Source of the DNA: Branchiostoma floridae | Taxonomy: Eukaryota; Chordata; Leptocardii; Amphioxiformes; Branchiostomatidae | NCBI RefSeq assembly: GCF_000003815.2 | Contig: NW_023365757.1 | Span: 116,751-180,750 of the forward strand | Reading direction: 5' to 3' | DNA: 64,000 bases | In this document: positions 35,801 through 46,191 of the stretch, piece by piece | Layout of the letters: each line of letters begins with the position of its first letter | How positions within the stretch are numbered: position 1 is the stretch's first letter | Made by a program: the position numbers and the translations under genes | The notes under the pieces: model-generated | Database searches by the model: none | Told to the model about the DNA's origin: nothing | Seen by the model: the letters and a program-made list of their open reading frames with translations, nothing else

Positions 35801-37229
35801 CTCGCTCATAGCAGCCCGCCCAGCATCCGCCGGCCTCCTCCGCGGGGATGGGCCAGTTACAGCCCCGGACAGAAGAATTTGTGTAACACAGGCTATCTAG
35901 CCTTCATCGACGTATTTTTCTTTTGCCGCAAATTCAACACAGGGTGGACAGAAGTGGTGGAACTGCTGGTGCAGCATGGTGCAACAGTAGACACACAGGA
36001 CGAATCCAAGAACACTCCACTCATGGCTGCATGTGGCTACACTCATGTCGACACAGTTCGGCGACTGATTGAGCTCGGAGCAAAACCTGACTGTTTGGCA
36101 GACTGTTATATAGCTCCTATAACCCCCAAAGCAGCCAAGAGGCAAGTGTCATATCCTTCTATCAGAAATATACAATGAAAGATTGTTTAACCTTCATGAA
36201 AAATGTTCGTCCGTTTGTTTGTCTGTCGATCTGTCTGTTTGTGTTCAAGTCAGATTATTTGTGGTTAGAATCTCTGGATGGATTGTAAAGACATTTTTTA
36301 TGCGGTTAGGTGTTGGTAAGATGAAGGTCAAGGTCGAATTTGGTCCCGTAGTGTGTGATTTTGGTACTGCAGCAGAACGTAATTATTTTGTATCTTTTTT
36401 TGCTATGGTCTTGATTTTCAGGTGGCAGATAGCTTCTGATGCCACCCACATGCACACAACGCACACACGCACGTACACATGACCATTCATATATGTAACC
36501 TAGGTCGACACAACATGTATAAGGTATGAGAGGGAGATGTGTCCTCACTGCATTGTAGTTCTGGCGTCCTTAACTTAAGTCATACCCATCCCACTTCCAC
36601 TAGGTTGGGGAAACAACTCGGTACCCGCGAAAACGAAGAGTGTATGAAGCTGATACAAGAGGCTATTAAGACCAAGCTGTTGAGATGCTGCAACCCTAGG
36701 TGTGGCAAACCAGGCTACAGGTACGTTTAGAAAATGATTTGTTAAAATGTCAGTAGTACAGCAGTACATTATATTGATACATCAGTTGTACATATAACGA
36801 TACTGATGGTCAAACCGTTAGAATATCTTATTTTCACTTTGTCTTAGAAGACAAGCACACTTTGCCATCCTCCCAAGTTCCATAGTATGTGCCAATGTTA
36901 CTAGTATATAGAAAGAAATTACAAAATGTTTATGATTCTGTCTAAAGTTTTTTTAGTTATAGACGGGAATTGAACAACCGTTGAGCGTTTCTGAATTCTG
37001 CACAGTTCCTGAATAGTTTTTTTTTACCCTGTACAGGAAAACCCTGAAGCTGTGTGGCCGGTGCAAGCTGACCCGCTACTGCAGCCGTGACTGTCAGATA
37101 CAACACTGGTCTGTCGGACACAAGAAGTGCTGTGGGCATGACGTGTACACTGACAAAGGACCACCACCCTTCCCTGATAGGGTCGCGTACATAGCAAAAC
37201 GCCTCCTAGAACATTTCGTCCAAGGGTAA
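32803..37229 (+). CDS. Ankyrin-repeat/MYND zinc-finger protein, paralogue P3
   Basis: Exons: 32803-32911, 35006-35200, 35943-36141, 36604-36720, 37037-37229; 813 nt, 270 residues, the longest copy. Exon 1 is the 36-codon type shared with P4 (FVTP...NADEYLVYAAD). Exon 2 has an extended loop with ISPAIMAIPPC before TALYAACVKGYVDIVRLLL. Exon 3 is eight residues longer than in P2/P4/P5/P6 at its end (APITPKAAKR) and has a GC donor at 36142. The MYND finger is intact ([26 protein letters not shown]). The short tail ends RLLEHFVQG like P4. A MITE (35787-35895) sits 47 bases before exon 3 and a partial duplicate of the tail follows the gene (37272-37492). Confidence 0.87.
32912..34390. other. P3 intron 1, no separate element seen
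   Basis: Diverged match to P4 intron 1, for example CATAACC...TTCAGCAC and TTTGCATA...GCTCGGGCTGAAAA. No gene. Confidence 0.5.
34391..34790. mobile_element. TAATCTCC-family MITE, interrupted
   Basis: Starts TAATCTCCAAGCAGATC; the right end GGATCTGCTTTGGGATTA is split by the 34597-34767 insertion. Internal arms around AGCTTTGATACTATCTTATGG. Confidence 0.8.
34597..34767. mobile_element. TACTCTCC-family MITE nested in the TAATCTCC element
   Basis: TACTCTCCAAGCAGAGGTTA mirrors TAACCTCTGCTTGGAGAGTA. GGATCTGCT is duplicated perfectly at 34588-34596 and 34768-34776. Confidence 0.93.
35528..35646. mobile_element. TACTCTCC-family MITE in P3 intron 2
   Basis: AACTCTCCAAGCAGAG ... CCTCTGCTTGGAGAGTA, flanked by perfect 9-bp AACGTTTAC duplications (35519-35527, 35647-35655). 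Confidence 0.93.
35787..35895. mobile_element. TAGCCTGATTAAATC-type MITE before P3 exon 3
   Basis: TAGCCTGATTAAATCTCGC at the left and GTGTAACACAGGCTA at the right; an inverted copy is 51189-51274. The target duplication is no longer recognisable. Confidence 0.75.
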
Positions 37230-37271
37230 CTCTAGTTGACATTTTGGCTCGTAATGGCCTATTGTATTGAC

Positions 37272-37492
37272 GAGGAACAACTACCCTTCCGTGATAGACA
37301 TAATCTCCAAGCAGATCCACGGTGGCGTAATATAGTATCAAACCCACCGTCTGACTCCCTTTGGCCGGCTATACTCCTTGGTCAACTTTGATACTATATT
37401 ATGGCACCGTAGGATCTGTTTGGAGATTACATAGACACGCGTACATGGCAAGACGCCTCCTAGAACATTTAATCAAGGGTAACTCCATTTTC
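37272..37492 (+). pseudogene. Duplicated exon-5 tail of a P3-type gene, split by a MITE
   Basis: ACCCTTCCGTGATAGACA (before) and CGTACATGGCAAGACGCC with CTCCTAGAACATTTAATCAA (after) repeat the last codons of P3 exon 5 (tail of the RLLEH type) about 100-260 bases downstream. No zinc-finger codons precede it, so it cannot act as a terminal exon. Confidence 0.75.
37301..37439. mobile_element. TAATCTCC-family MITE inside the duplicated tail
   Basis: TAATCTCCAAGCAGATCCAC ... GGATCTGTTTGGAGATTA; flanks GATAGACA and CATAGACA show the target site. Confidence 0.88.
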
Positions 37493-38151
37493 AACGCTGC
37501 ATCCTTACCGACGGCAGGAAATAGTTTATTATTCCATACACAAAAAGAATTGTTCTGCACATGATACAGCCACATGATCAAATGTAGTCCAAAGTAACAA
37601 GTTTGATGCTACCAGACTTTATGTATAATACAGCTATTTCTCACTATGGATAATGATGTTGGCACTTTTTACGTAGAACATGATAAATATAAAATGTTGT
37701 GGTAAAAGTCATGCTGTGTTATACAGTGTTATACCTTGTTTGGTTTATCTTAGAAACGAAACTAGTCGGCTTTTTATGAAACAGCTTTGAGAGACTGTAA
37801 GGATATGAATCATATGTACAACTTTTACAACGTTCAATGACGACATCATGAAGCACGGTTGACTACACGATTCTACTACAGCCATATACATGTAGAATGT
37901 AGAATGAAAGATCAGACTTTCAGAGCCATGTTTATCTCTCACTATGAATACAAGTATTATTGTGATGGCATCTTTATGTAGAAAATAACATGACATGTTT
38001 TCCTGTCTTCTTTTACACATGTATTCTGTCCAAAAGGTTAGAGACGGTTTTATATTTTTGGTTTGGTTTATCTTGTTGATGATGGTAAAGTTAGAGTGTA
38101 TCATTAAAAGTAGGATTTTGTTTACAAAGCCACTTCTGTAGTGAACACTTC

Positions 38152-38305
38152 TAGCCTGGATGTCAGATTGTTTCAAAGGACCTCCCCTCGGCTCTAGGAC
38201 CAACAGTCCTCAAGGATCACGAGGGTAAAAAATTGGAGACATGCTGGCCCTAGAGCCAAGGAGTTAGCCAGTGTAGGCCCATGAAACAGCCTGACATCCA
38301 GGCTA
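38152..38305 (+). repeat. 3'-UTR foldback of P3
   Basis: TAGCCTGGATGTCAGATTG mirrored by CAGCCTGACATCCAGGCTA, the best preserved of the three equivalents after P1, P2 and P3. Confidence 0.8.
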
Positions 38306-38380
38306 CCACATTATCGTTTTCTATCTATAGAGTGTTGTTAAATCAATATCACTGTATAATCACTGAAGCGTGTTTCACCT

Positions 38381-38386
38381 AATAAA
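38381..38386 (+). promoter_or_regulatory. P3 polyadenylation signal
   Basis: AATAAA in GTTTCACCTAATAAAAGTAA, the block shared with P1 and P2. Confidence 0.65.
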
Positions 38387-38938
38387 AGTAACAGAGCGGA
38401 CCGATGTGTTATGAATGAATTTATTGCTCAACGATCGCACAGGGTACAATGTATGGCAACCAATAACAACTAATAGCTATACAGATAATAGTACTAAGAG
38501 GCTACATACAAAACAACAACAAAACATTATCGATAACAGTACAGTTATGATGTGGTTGTAATAAGCTGGGAAAGTTGTTAGCCACCTTTTATATTATACC
38601 AATCTGATAAAAGCTCCTTGATTATACTAGGTGGCATGAGTGCAGGGACAAGACAGAGTAGGGTTAGGACTTAGGTCAAGGAGGTTACTAGTATATACCG
38701 TGGTTAACCAATGAGATGTAGTAGGTATATAACCTAACTTACTGAGAAAACGGTAATTCTATAGTGTCCTCTCTAAAAGAGCCTGAGGTTATAGAACATC
38801 CCACCAGCTATCACTACTGGTGTTAGGTGACAGAAAAAGAAGGCATATGAGAAAAAGGTCACGATTTCCCCATCAACCTCTGCTGCGAGACTAAGAACGT
38901 CATTGCTAACAACTTGAAATCAGCCGGAGGGGGGGCGG
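38387..38938. other. P3-P4 spacer, no gene seen
   Basis: AT-rich; nothing supported. Confidence 0.5.
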
Positions 38939-39327
38939 TAATCTCCGAGCAGATCCTACGATAGCCTAAGATACTAGTAGTATCACTGATGCTGTCAGAG
39001 GAGTGAAACTGGCCTACGAGTGTCTTTGGCCACTGGCAGCTTTTGTTACTACATGTATCTTTGGCTACCGTAGGGTCTGCTTAGCCTCTACCAGGCTTCG
39101 TGGTTTGATGGTCTAATTGTCGAAATTGGACAAATAGAGTCACCGTACGCTAGGGGAGTCAGCCGGCCGAGAAGGTTCATTTTTCAAACCACAATGTGTG
39201 GTTTGGAGAATGTCCCTAATCGGCCGGCTGACTCCCCTAGCGTAGTATTTACTCTATTTGACCAATTTCTACAATTAGACCACCAAACCACGAAGCCTGG
39301 TAGAGGCTAGGGTCTGCTTGGAGATTA
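38939..39327. mobile_element. TAATCTCC-family MITE, interrupted
   Basis: TAATCTCCGAGCAGATCCTA ... GGGTCTGCTTGGAGATTA, with its right end split by the 39082-39309 insertion. Confidence 0.8.
39082..39309. mobile_element. 228-bp foldback element nested in the TAATCTCC MITE
   Basis: TAGCCTCTACCAGGCTTCGTG mirrored by CACGAAGCCTGGTAGAGGCTA, inner arms CTAGGGGAGTCAGCCGGCCG and complement, small loop. A perfect 9-bp GGGTCTGCT flanks it (39073-39081, 39310-39318). A decayed half copy is at about 46680-46815. Confidence 0.93.
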
Positions 39328-39541
39328 GGGGTCGGGTCAGCAACTGAGGGTTAGAAGATAGCATCCAAGCGCAAAAAGCACACAGTCCTATGTGCGACTA
39401 ATAGTGATGTATTCGTATATTTGTTCATAAATCACTAGAAGCAAAAGCAAGACTTGAATGCGAAGATATGCATTGCCAAGTAGAATATTCATCTATCAAT
39501 ACATGTATTAATTTTCTAAACTTTTACGTTCACAAGCTAAT

Positions 39542-39549
39542 CACGTGAC
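39542..39549 (+). promoter_or_regulatory. E-box CACGTGAC upstream of P4
   Basis: 112 bases before the P4 ATG, preceded by the shared phrase ACGTTCACAAGCTA seen before P3. Confidence 0.6.
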
Positions 39550-39653
39550 AGCAGCTAGCATACCAAAACAATAGCTATTCAGTTTTGACTCTGACAGCTA
39601 CTCGCGCGAGGTGTCGACAACGGTGGTCTTGTTTACCTCCTTGTCCTGACGAA

Positions 39654-42600
39654 ATGGCACCAAAATTTGTAACTCCGAGGGGAACTCTTACTGCAAATGA
39701 ATATCTGGTGTATTCCGCTGAGTTTGGATCACTTCGAGGTGTTAAAAAGGCTTTGAAAGCTGGTAAGTACAGATTGAAATTATCTTTTCTTGAGTGATAT
39801 ATATTAGTATATATTTTTTTTGCTTGAACGTTCAGCGGCCCAAAATTAAAACTGGAATTCCTGCCTGGCAGAAGCGAAGAACTCTAATGTATTGTGCTGT
39901 GCTAGAGGCTCTACTCTGCTATAGACTCGCGTCATGCAATCGATATAAACTATAGTCTTGTACGTTGTAGTTGTTCAAATTTAGCAGGACTCGTCAGTGC
40001 TTCCGTGATCGAAAGAGTTTATAGACGAGACTTTCGTTTGTGATATAACCTCCTTGCTGCTACATAATTTTGTCCACCACACTCACTGGCTGAAAAAAAA
40101 ATGCATGTACGAATTAGGACGGTGTTGGTCTAATCAATGGGGTTAAAAATCCTCGGTCTAATCTAACAGAGGAATTTGGGGAGTTCGGCCATCATATCCG
40201 ATATTATGGCTTCATTTTCATAAATTTATGCCCAAGTTGATGAAAGCTCCTTGTTATACTGTAGCACAAAATCCAGTCGTCCCAATTTGCAGAATTGTGT
40301 TACCGCCATGTAGTCTAAATAAAGGCACAAACAACCCATAACCATCTACGCATTCAGCACGTCAGTTTTCTACAGTGGCTTGCATTTTCAGAAATACAAA
40401 CATGTGTTGTTGTTTTCCCTTGCTCAGAGTTTAATTTGAAAACAGGGCTAGGGCTTGAGACTATTCAAATGTAAATTACAAGATAAGGACTTGCACACAC
40501 GTGTGAATTACCGTGCACCAGTGACACCTTTTGGTCTTCTGTGTTATGCAGACGATTTGCATACGAGCTCGGGCTGAAAAGAATACCGCGGATGTTGTGG
40601 GCCACTTTATCTTTTGTTCCTTTGTTCAAGTAAATGGCAGCAAGGATGTTAAAATCAACCTCCTTGATGGCAGTGGCAACTATTCCCTGGAGTCTCACTC
40701 ACAAATGTACGCCTTGTAATGTGTGTCTCTTCGCATTTTTAGTATATAGAACTAGCCTTCTTCGCAGACTTCTTAGTAGCGCTGACATTTTTTGGCGCGA
40801 AAACTCTCCCTGCATTTAGAGAACCCATGTTTAGAGAGAAACCCAAATACCAGCCTCAAAAAAGTCTGCGAAGAAGGCTAACAAAAATGAGAAAACTGCT
40901 TCAACCAAGCTTCAACGTAAAATGATTTTAATTCTTTTTACATGATTCATGGCTCACAAAATGCAGGAGTTATCCATCTAAAAAGTTACGAAATATAACA
41001 CCCACTGCAATTCCAAACAAGCTGCTAGGGGGCCCAAAATTAGACCATTGACTCCTAGTACCAACAGCTATCCACCAGTAAAAAATCACGAACCTGGCAC
41101 TTCTGGAAAATTTAGGCGCAAAGATTGATGCTCACTTGCAGTACCAAAACAATTTGCCAGGAGGCCCATTATCGAACTTGACCTTCCTTTCTGTGTCCCC
41201 TACCTATCAACCAAATATCATTAACATCCATCAAGAACATCTCGAGTTATCTTGCTTACAGACAAACGCACTTACATACAAAGCCAGCTACAGCACCATA
41301 GGTAAAAGGTAGCTAAACCATTCTCGCACATGGCAATCCTTTCCACAGCCGCTACAGACCTGCCAAATATCGTGGAAATCGCCCAGCTACATTTTGACTT
41401 ATGCCTCCCGAAAAAACACCAAAAAAAATACCAAGCTCGCTAATGTACAATAGGAAAACGCCAGGTAACCCATTTTCGAACTAGGCATGCCTTTAAACAA
41501 CCGCTACACACCTGCAAAAAATAAAAAAGTTCCATCCACAATTTCTCGAGTTATATCCTGTTGACCTACATACAGACCCAAGTCGGCAAAAACATAAGCT
41601 TCTTGGCGAAGCTAACCATAACCATCTACGCATTCAGCATGTCAATTTTCTACTGTAGTTATACATTTTCAGAAATACAAAAAAATGTGTTGTTGTTTTC
41701 CCTCAGAGTTTCATTTGAAAACAGGGCTAGGGCTTGAGACTATTCAAATGTAAATTACAAGATAAGGACTTGCACACAAGTGTGAATTACCTTCCACCAG
41801 TGACACCTTTTGGTCCTCTGTGTTATGCAGACGATTTGCATACGAGCTCGGGCTGAAAAGAATACCACGGATGTTTATCTTTTGTTCCTTTGTTCAAGTA
41901 AATGGCAGCAAGGATGTTAAAATCAACCTCCTTGATGGCAGTGGCAACTATTCTCTGGAGTCTCACTCACAAATGTACGCCTTGTAATGTGTGTCTCTTC
42001 GCATTTCTTAGTGTATCATAGAACTAGCCTTCTTCGCAGACTTCTTAGTAGCGCTGACATTTTTTGGCGCGAAAACTCTCCCTGCATTTAGAGAACCCAT
42101 GTTTAGAGAGAAACCCAAATACCCGCCTCAAAAAGTCTGCGAAGAAGGCTAACAAAAATGAGAAAACTGCTTCAACGCAAAATGATTTTAATTTTTTTTA
42201 CATAATTCATGGTTAAAAAAATGCAGGTGCAGACGTTGATTTCGATACGAGCAGTGATAGTAGGTCATCCAATCCACCAAATACAGCATTGTTCAGTGCC
42301 TGTGTCCATGGGCGTGTGGACATAGCGAGACTGCTGCTCCGCAAGGGGGCGTCTGTGGTGCGGAGAACAGTTTGTGCCTTCGCTCCCCTTCATGCAGCGG
42401 CAGCAGAAGGTAGGTCAACTAAAAGATATTTTAGGATTAGAAAATACCAGTCGAAGCTTTAGACATATATATGAAGCTTCATTACGAAATGTTCACGGAC
42501 ATAAGAAAACATATAATATAGTCCGCATTTGTTTGATTACTAGTACATGTATATGGATGACATCATCTTGGAGTTGGATACCCAAAACTGATGCGAGCGT

Positions 42601-43592
42601 GCGAATGGATTTAAAACAAATGCCATAAAAAAGTTGCTTCATTATGAAATAAGAAATAGTGCTTAACATATGTCTTTAGATATACAGATATACATATCTA
42701 CTTCGTATACCAAGAAATGTCGTTAGAATCAAAGAATGCCTTTGTATTATGATTTACCATGATTACATTCATCATTTATCTAAATGATATACACACATGT
42801 ATTCCTTATACCCTTGTCTCATTGCGCGAAAATCGATCGGACGACGAGTCTGCGATCTCTATTAAAATAAAATACCCACGACTTAAAAATTATCGAACTA
42901 TTGGCTTTTTGGGAGGAACGTTTTGTCTTACGCGTGCAATAGGCCGGGGTGGCATCATTACATGGGAGCTTATTATCACAGTTTTTTTCACAGGCGATCG
43001 CCCGAGCCTCGCGCAATGTGGCAGGGACGTTTTTCAGTCAAGAAATACACGGGACCCTCTGTCGATCTTAAAATCGCCCGACCTTCCAGCAATCGCGAAG
43101 TACGCCCGATGATCGTCGACAGTGTGACAGGGGCATAAGGAGAGAAGAAGCGTTTACATGATATCTATTTTTTCTTGTGTCACAAATCCAACTTAGGGTG
43201 GACAGAGATAGTGGACTTACTGGTGCAGCATGGTGCGACGTTGGACATACGGGACGCCTATAAAAACACTCCACTTATTGCTGCGTTTTGCTATAACCAT
43301 GTCGACACAGTTCGGAGACTGATTGAGCTTGGAGCAAGGCCTGATTTGGCAAACTATTATGTAACCAAGAGGTAAGTGTCAATCGATTTCACATCCTACT
43401 ATAAAAAAAATGAACCATTGTTTCTTGTATGTATTATGTAGGTTTCTTGTTCATAAACCTGGACTGACTCGTAGGCCTCAGCAGTGTGTTAACTTTAGTC
43501 TTTCTTGTGTATGGTCATTGTGATACACACACGCACAGTTCAGACACACATTTCTGTACATGTGTTTGTGTGTGTCAGTGTGTATGAATGTA

Positions 43593-43634
<42 letters not shown>

Positions 43635-44361
43635 TGTGTAAATGAAATCTCATGAACAAGTTTCCTAAAAAAAAGTCAAATCCTCCACCAGGTTGGCTGA
43701 GAAACCAGTAGGAACCCGTGAAAGTGAAGAGTGTGTTAAGTTGATACAGGAGGCGATGAAGTCCAAGCTGTTGAGATGCTGCAACCCTAAGTGTGGCAAA
43801 CCTGGCTACAGGTAGGTTTTGACTAGAACCTCCTTATCTGGTGCTGACATTTTCACATTGTCTTATAAACAAGCATGATGTGTCATCCGTTCTATATGCG
43901 AATGTTATTGACTCCAATGAAATCACCCAGGTCTTTGTAGACTACAAAAGGTAGTTGAAAAACGGATCTGAATTTTACACTGAGTCCTTGAATAGCTGAT
44001 GTACCTTCTACAGGTCAACCCTGAAGTTTTGTTGACGGCTCCATAGCTAAAATGTGCCAAATTTTGTGCAATTTAACTTTCTACTAGCTCACAGAGCGAG
44101 CTTGAAATACCTTCTGAGGTTTGCACAGTCTCTGAATAGCATGTTTACATGTTTCACCCGCTCTACAGGTCAACCCTGAAGCTGTGTGCCGGGTGCAAGC
44201 TGACCCGCTACTGCAGCCGTGACTGTCAGAAACAACACTGGTCTGTCGGACACAAGAAGTGCTGTGGGCATGACGTGTACCCTGACGAGGAACCATTACC
44301 CTTTCAGAATAAGGTCGCGTCAATGTATAAACGTATCCTAGAACATTTAAACCAAGGGTAA
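39654..44361 (+). CDS. Ankyrin-repeat/MYND zinc-finger protein, paralogue P4
   Basis: Exons: 39654-39762, 42227-42409, 43197-43371, 43692-43811, 44169-44361; 780 nt, 259 residues, in frame. Exon 1 ([20 protein letters not shown]) is the 36-codon P3 type. The ankyrin repeats continue with [37 protein letters not shown] and [13 protein letters not shown]. Intron 3 here has a standard GT donor, unlike P1, P2, P3 and P6. [16 protein letters not shown] (Arg to Gly change between the cysteines), [14 protein letters not shown]. The tail ends RILEHLNQG, the P3 type. Intron 1 contains a 0.6-kb direct duplication, and intron 4 holds a fragment of a second exon-5 start (44001-44036). Confidence 0.88.
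40336..42226 (+). repeat. Direct duplication in P4 intron 1 around an R1 repeat
   Basis: 40336-40967 and 41616-42226 are close copies, each ending in a splice-acceptor-like AAATGCAGG. Only the second continues into exon 2; the first continues into R1 repeat sequence (40985-41610). Each copy carries the same foldback (40753-40880, 42025-42151; TAGCCTTCTTCGCAGACTT and complement). Confidence 0.85.
43560..43640 (+). repeat. (TG)n microsatellite, P4 intron 3
   Basis: Long TG/TGTA run. Confidence 0.93.
44001..44036 (+). pseudogene. Exon-5 start remnant in P4 intron 4
   Basis: TTCTACAGGTCAACCCTGAAG, acceptor included, copies the start of exon 5 about 155 bases upstream of the real one and then diverges (TTTTGTTGA puts a stop in it). 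Confidence 0.7.
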
Positions 44362-45720
44362 CTGCAGAAAGTCTTGACAACTTCGTGCATCCAGTTTGTA
44401 TTATCGACGACATGAAACTACTTTTAATTCTATACGGAGAACTGTTGAGCACACGATGCCGCTACAGCCACTTATCAACAAAGTTTGGCTAAGTTTACTA
44501 TAGTTAATGATATTGACGTTCTTGTATGTAGAACATAATGTTGTGTCAAGTTTTAAAGTCAAACAGTTTTATGACTTTGTTGGGTTTATCTTAGAAATGA
44601 AAGTAAATTTCAGTGAAAGTGTCGATCTGTAGTCAGATTTTAACGAAACTAGTTTGAAGAGACCACACTTCATGTTGTTAAATCAATGATGATAGGCTTT
44701 GTTTGTTTGTTTATTCTATTTGACTTGCATAAGTATAGTCACAGTTATCAGTTAACGTTATATTCTCGTTGGATCCTGTTTCGTGTTTTAAAAGTGACTT
44801 TTCTACTGAACTGACTGTTGAGTGTTGTGGTCAGATCAATGATAATACACTGACATAGAGTATAGTCACAGTTATGTCTTATATTCTCTCTGAGTCGCAT
44901 GTTTCATCTGATAAAAGTGACATTCTACTGAACTTGAGAGTTTTAATCTGTTATTTTATTGATGAAGTGTTTAGCTCTCTCAGGTGAATCAGAAAGAATA
45001 CAAGAAAAAGAATTATCAACAAGTTTGTATAGAATGAATTTCCTTGAACATCTATTTTTCCTATACATGTGTAGCAGAATATTTCTCGATCAATGACACT
45101 TTTGAAATCCATAAAACACACCTCAAAAGTTTCTTTCTTTCCTTGAAAATTCTGGTCTATATACGTTTTTAATGTTAGACATAACAGGTACGTGTTAAGC
45201 TTTCCCAGTTTATTGCTGAAGATTTGTTCAGTTCTGTTTCGTACTGTCCATGCAGTTGGCTAGAAAGATCGTTACCCTCTGCTGAATAAACCTGTACGAG
45301 CCGACGATAATGAAAACTGACCGAAAAGACAGATGACATATCAGAGAAGTTAGCTGGTCAAGGAGTACAGCTTGTGACCTAGATAATTTACTTGTCTATT
45401 TGACTTCTGACATGTCCGCCTTTGAACATGTACAAGTCAAAAGTAAGGAATAAGGTTAGTAACGGTAACCAATGGGGTTTACGCGTAAAGAAAGTCAAAG
45501 GGGTTTGCATTGGAGGCTATATAGATAATAGCATCTAAGCTCAAGAAGCGCCCCATGCGCGAATAATAGCAATGTACATGCATTTATTCGAATATCAATA
45601 ACTAGATCTAAAAGCCAGACTTGCAAACTAAAGTATAATTCTTTTGAATAGTATTAAGAAATAGAAAACCAGTTAATCAATCAATACATGTACAATATTC
45701 CTTTCTGTTCGCAATCTACT
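44362..45720. other. P4-P5 spacer, duplicated downstream of P5
   Basis: No gene. Much of it aligns with 54340-55700 (for example GAGCACACGATGCCGCTA, TGAGTGTTGT, GGTCAAGGAGTACAGCTTG), marking it as part of the P5/P6 duplication unit. Confidence 0.75.
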
Positions 45721-46094
45721 CACGTGACAATCGCTCACGCCACTAGTCACTACTCTCCAAGCAGAGGTTAGGCTCCGGCTGTTTTTTTTACGTTTTTTTA
45801 GTGGNNNNNNNNNNNNNNNNNNNNNNNNNNNNNNNNNNNNNNNNNNNNNNNNNNNNNNNNNNNNNNNNNNNNNNNNNNNNNNNNNNNNNNNNNNNNNNNN
45901 NNNNGGGCTTTCTGTTCTGTCATTTTTCTTGAAGTACGCCAGCCAAAAACTTAGGTTCTGACACAGCAAGATATAAAAAAAAAAGTAGAAAGCCCGATAA
46001 AAATGACTAAAAAAAACGTTAAAAAAACAGCCGGAGCCTAACCTCTGCTTGGAGAGTAACTAGTCACATGGGAAGACAATAGAGCTCACGTGAC
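45721..46094 (+). promoter_or_regulatory. P5 upstream region: two E-boxes pushed apart by a MITE
   Basis: CACGTGAC at 45721 and at 46087 (105 bases before the ATG). In P3 the pair is 35 bases apart; here the MITE at 45751-46058 separates them by 366 bases. Confidence 0.65.
45751..46058. mobile_element. TACTCTCC-family MITE in the P5 promoter (with gap 45805-45904)
   Basis: TACTCTCCAAGCAGAGGTTA ... CCTCTGCTTGGAGAGTA, with a perfect 9-bp ACTAGTCAC duplication (45742-45750, 46059-46067). P6 retains the unoccupied site CACTAGTCACTAGACAAG. Confidence 0.95.
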
Positions 46095-46191
46095 AAGACA
46101 ACCAACCCTACTCCCCCCGTGGTTCATCACTAATCAGTTCAAGTCCTGACAGCACTCGTGCAAGGTGTGGAACGACAGCGGTCCCAGGAAA

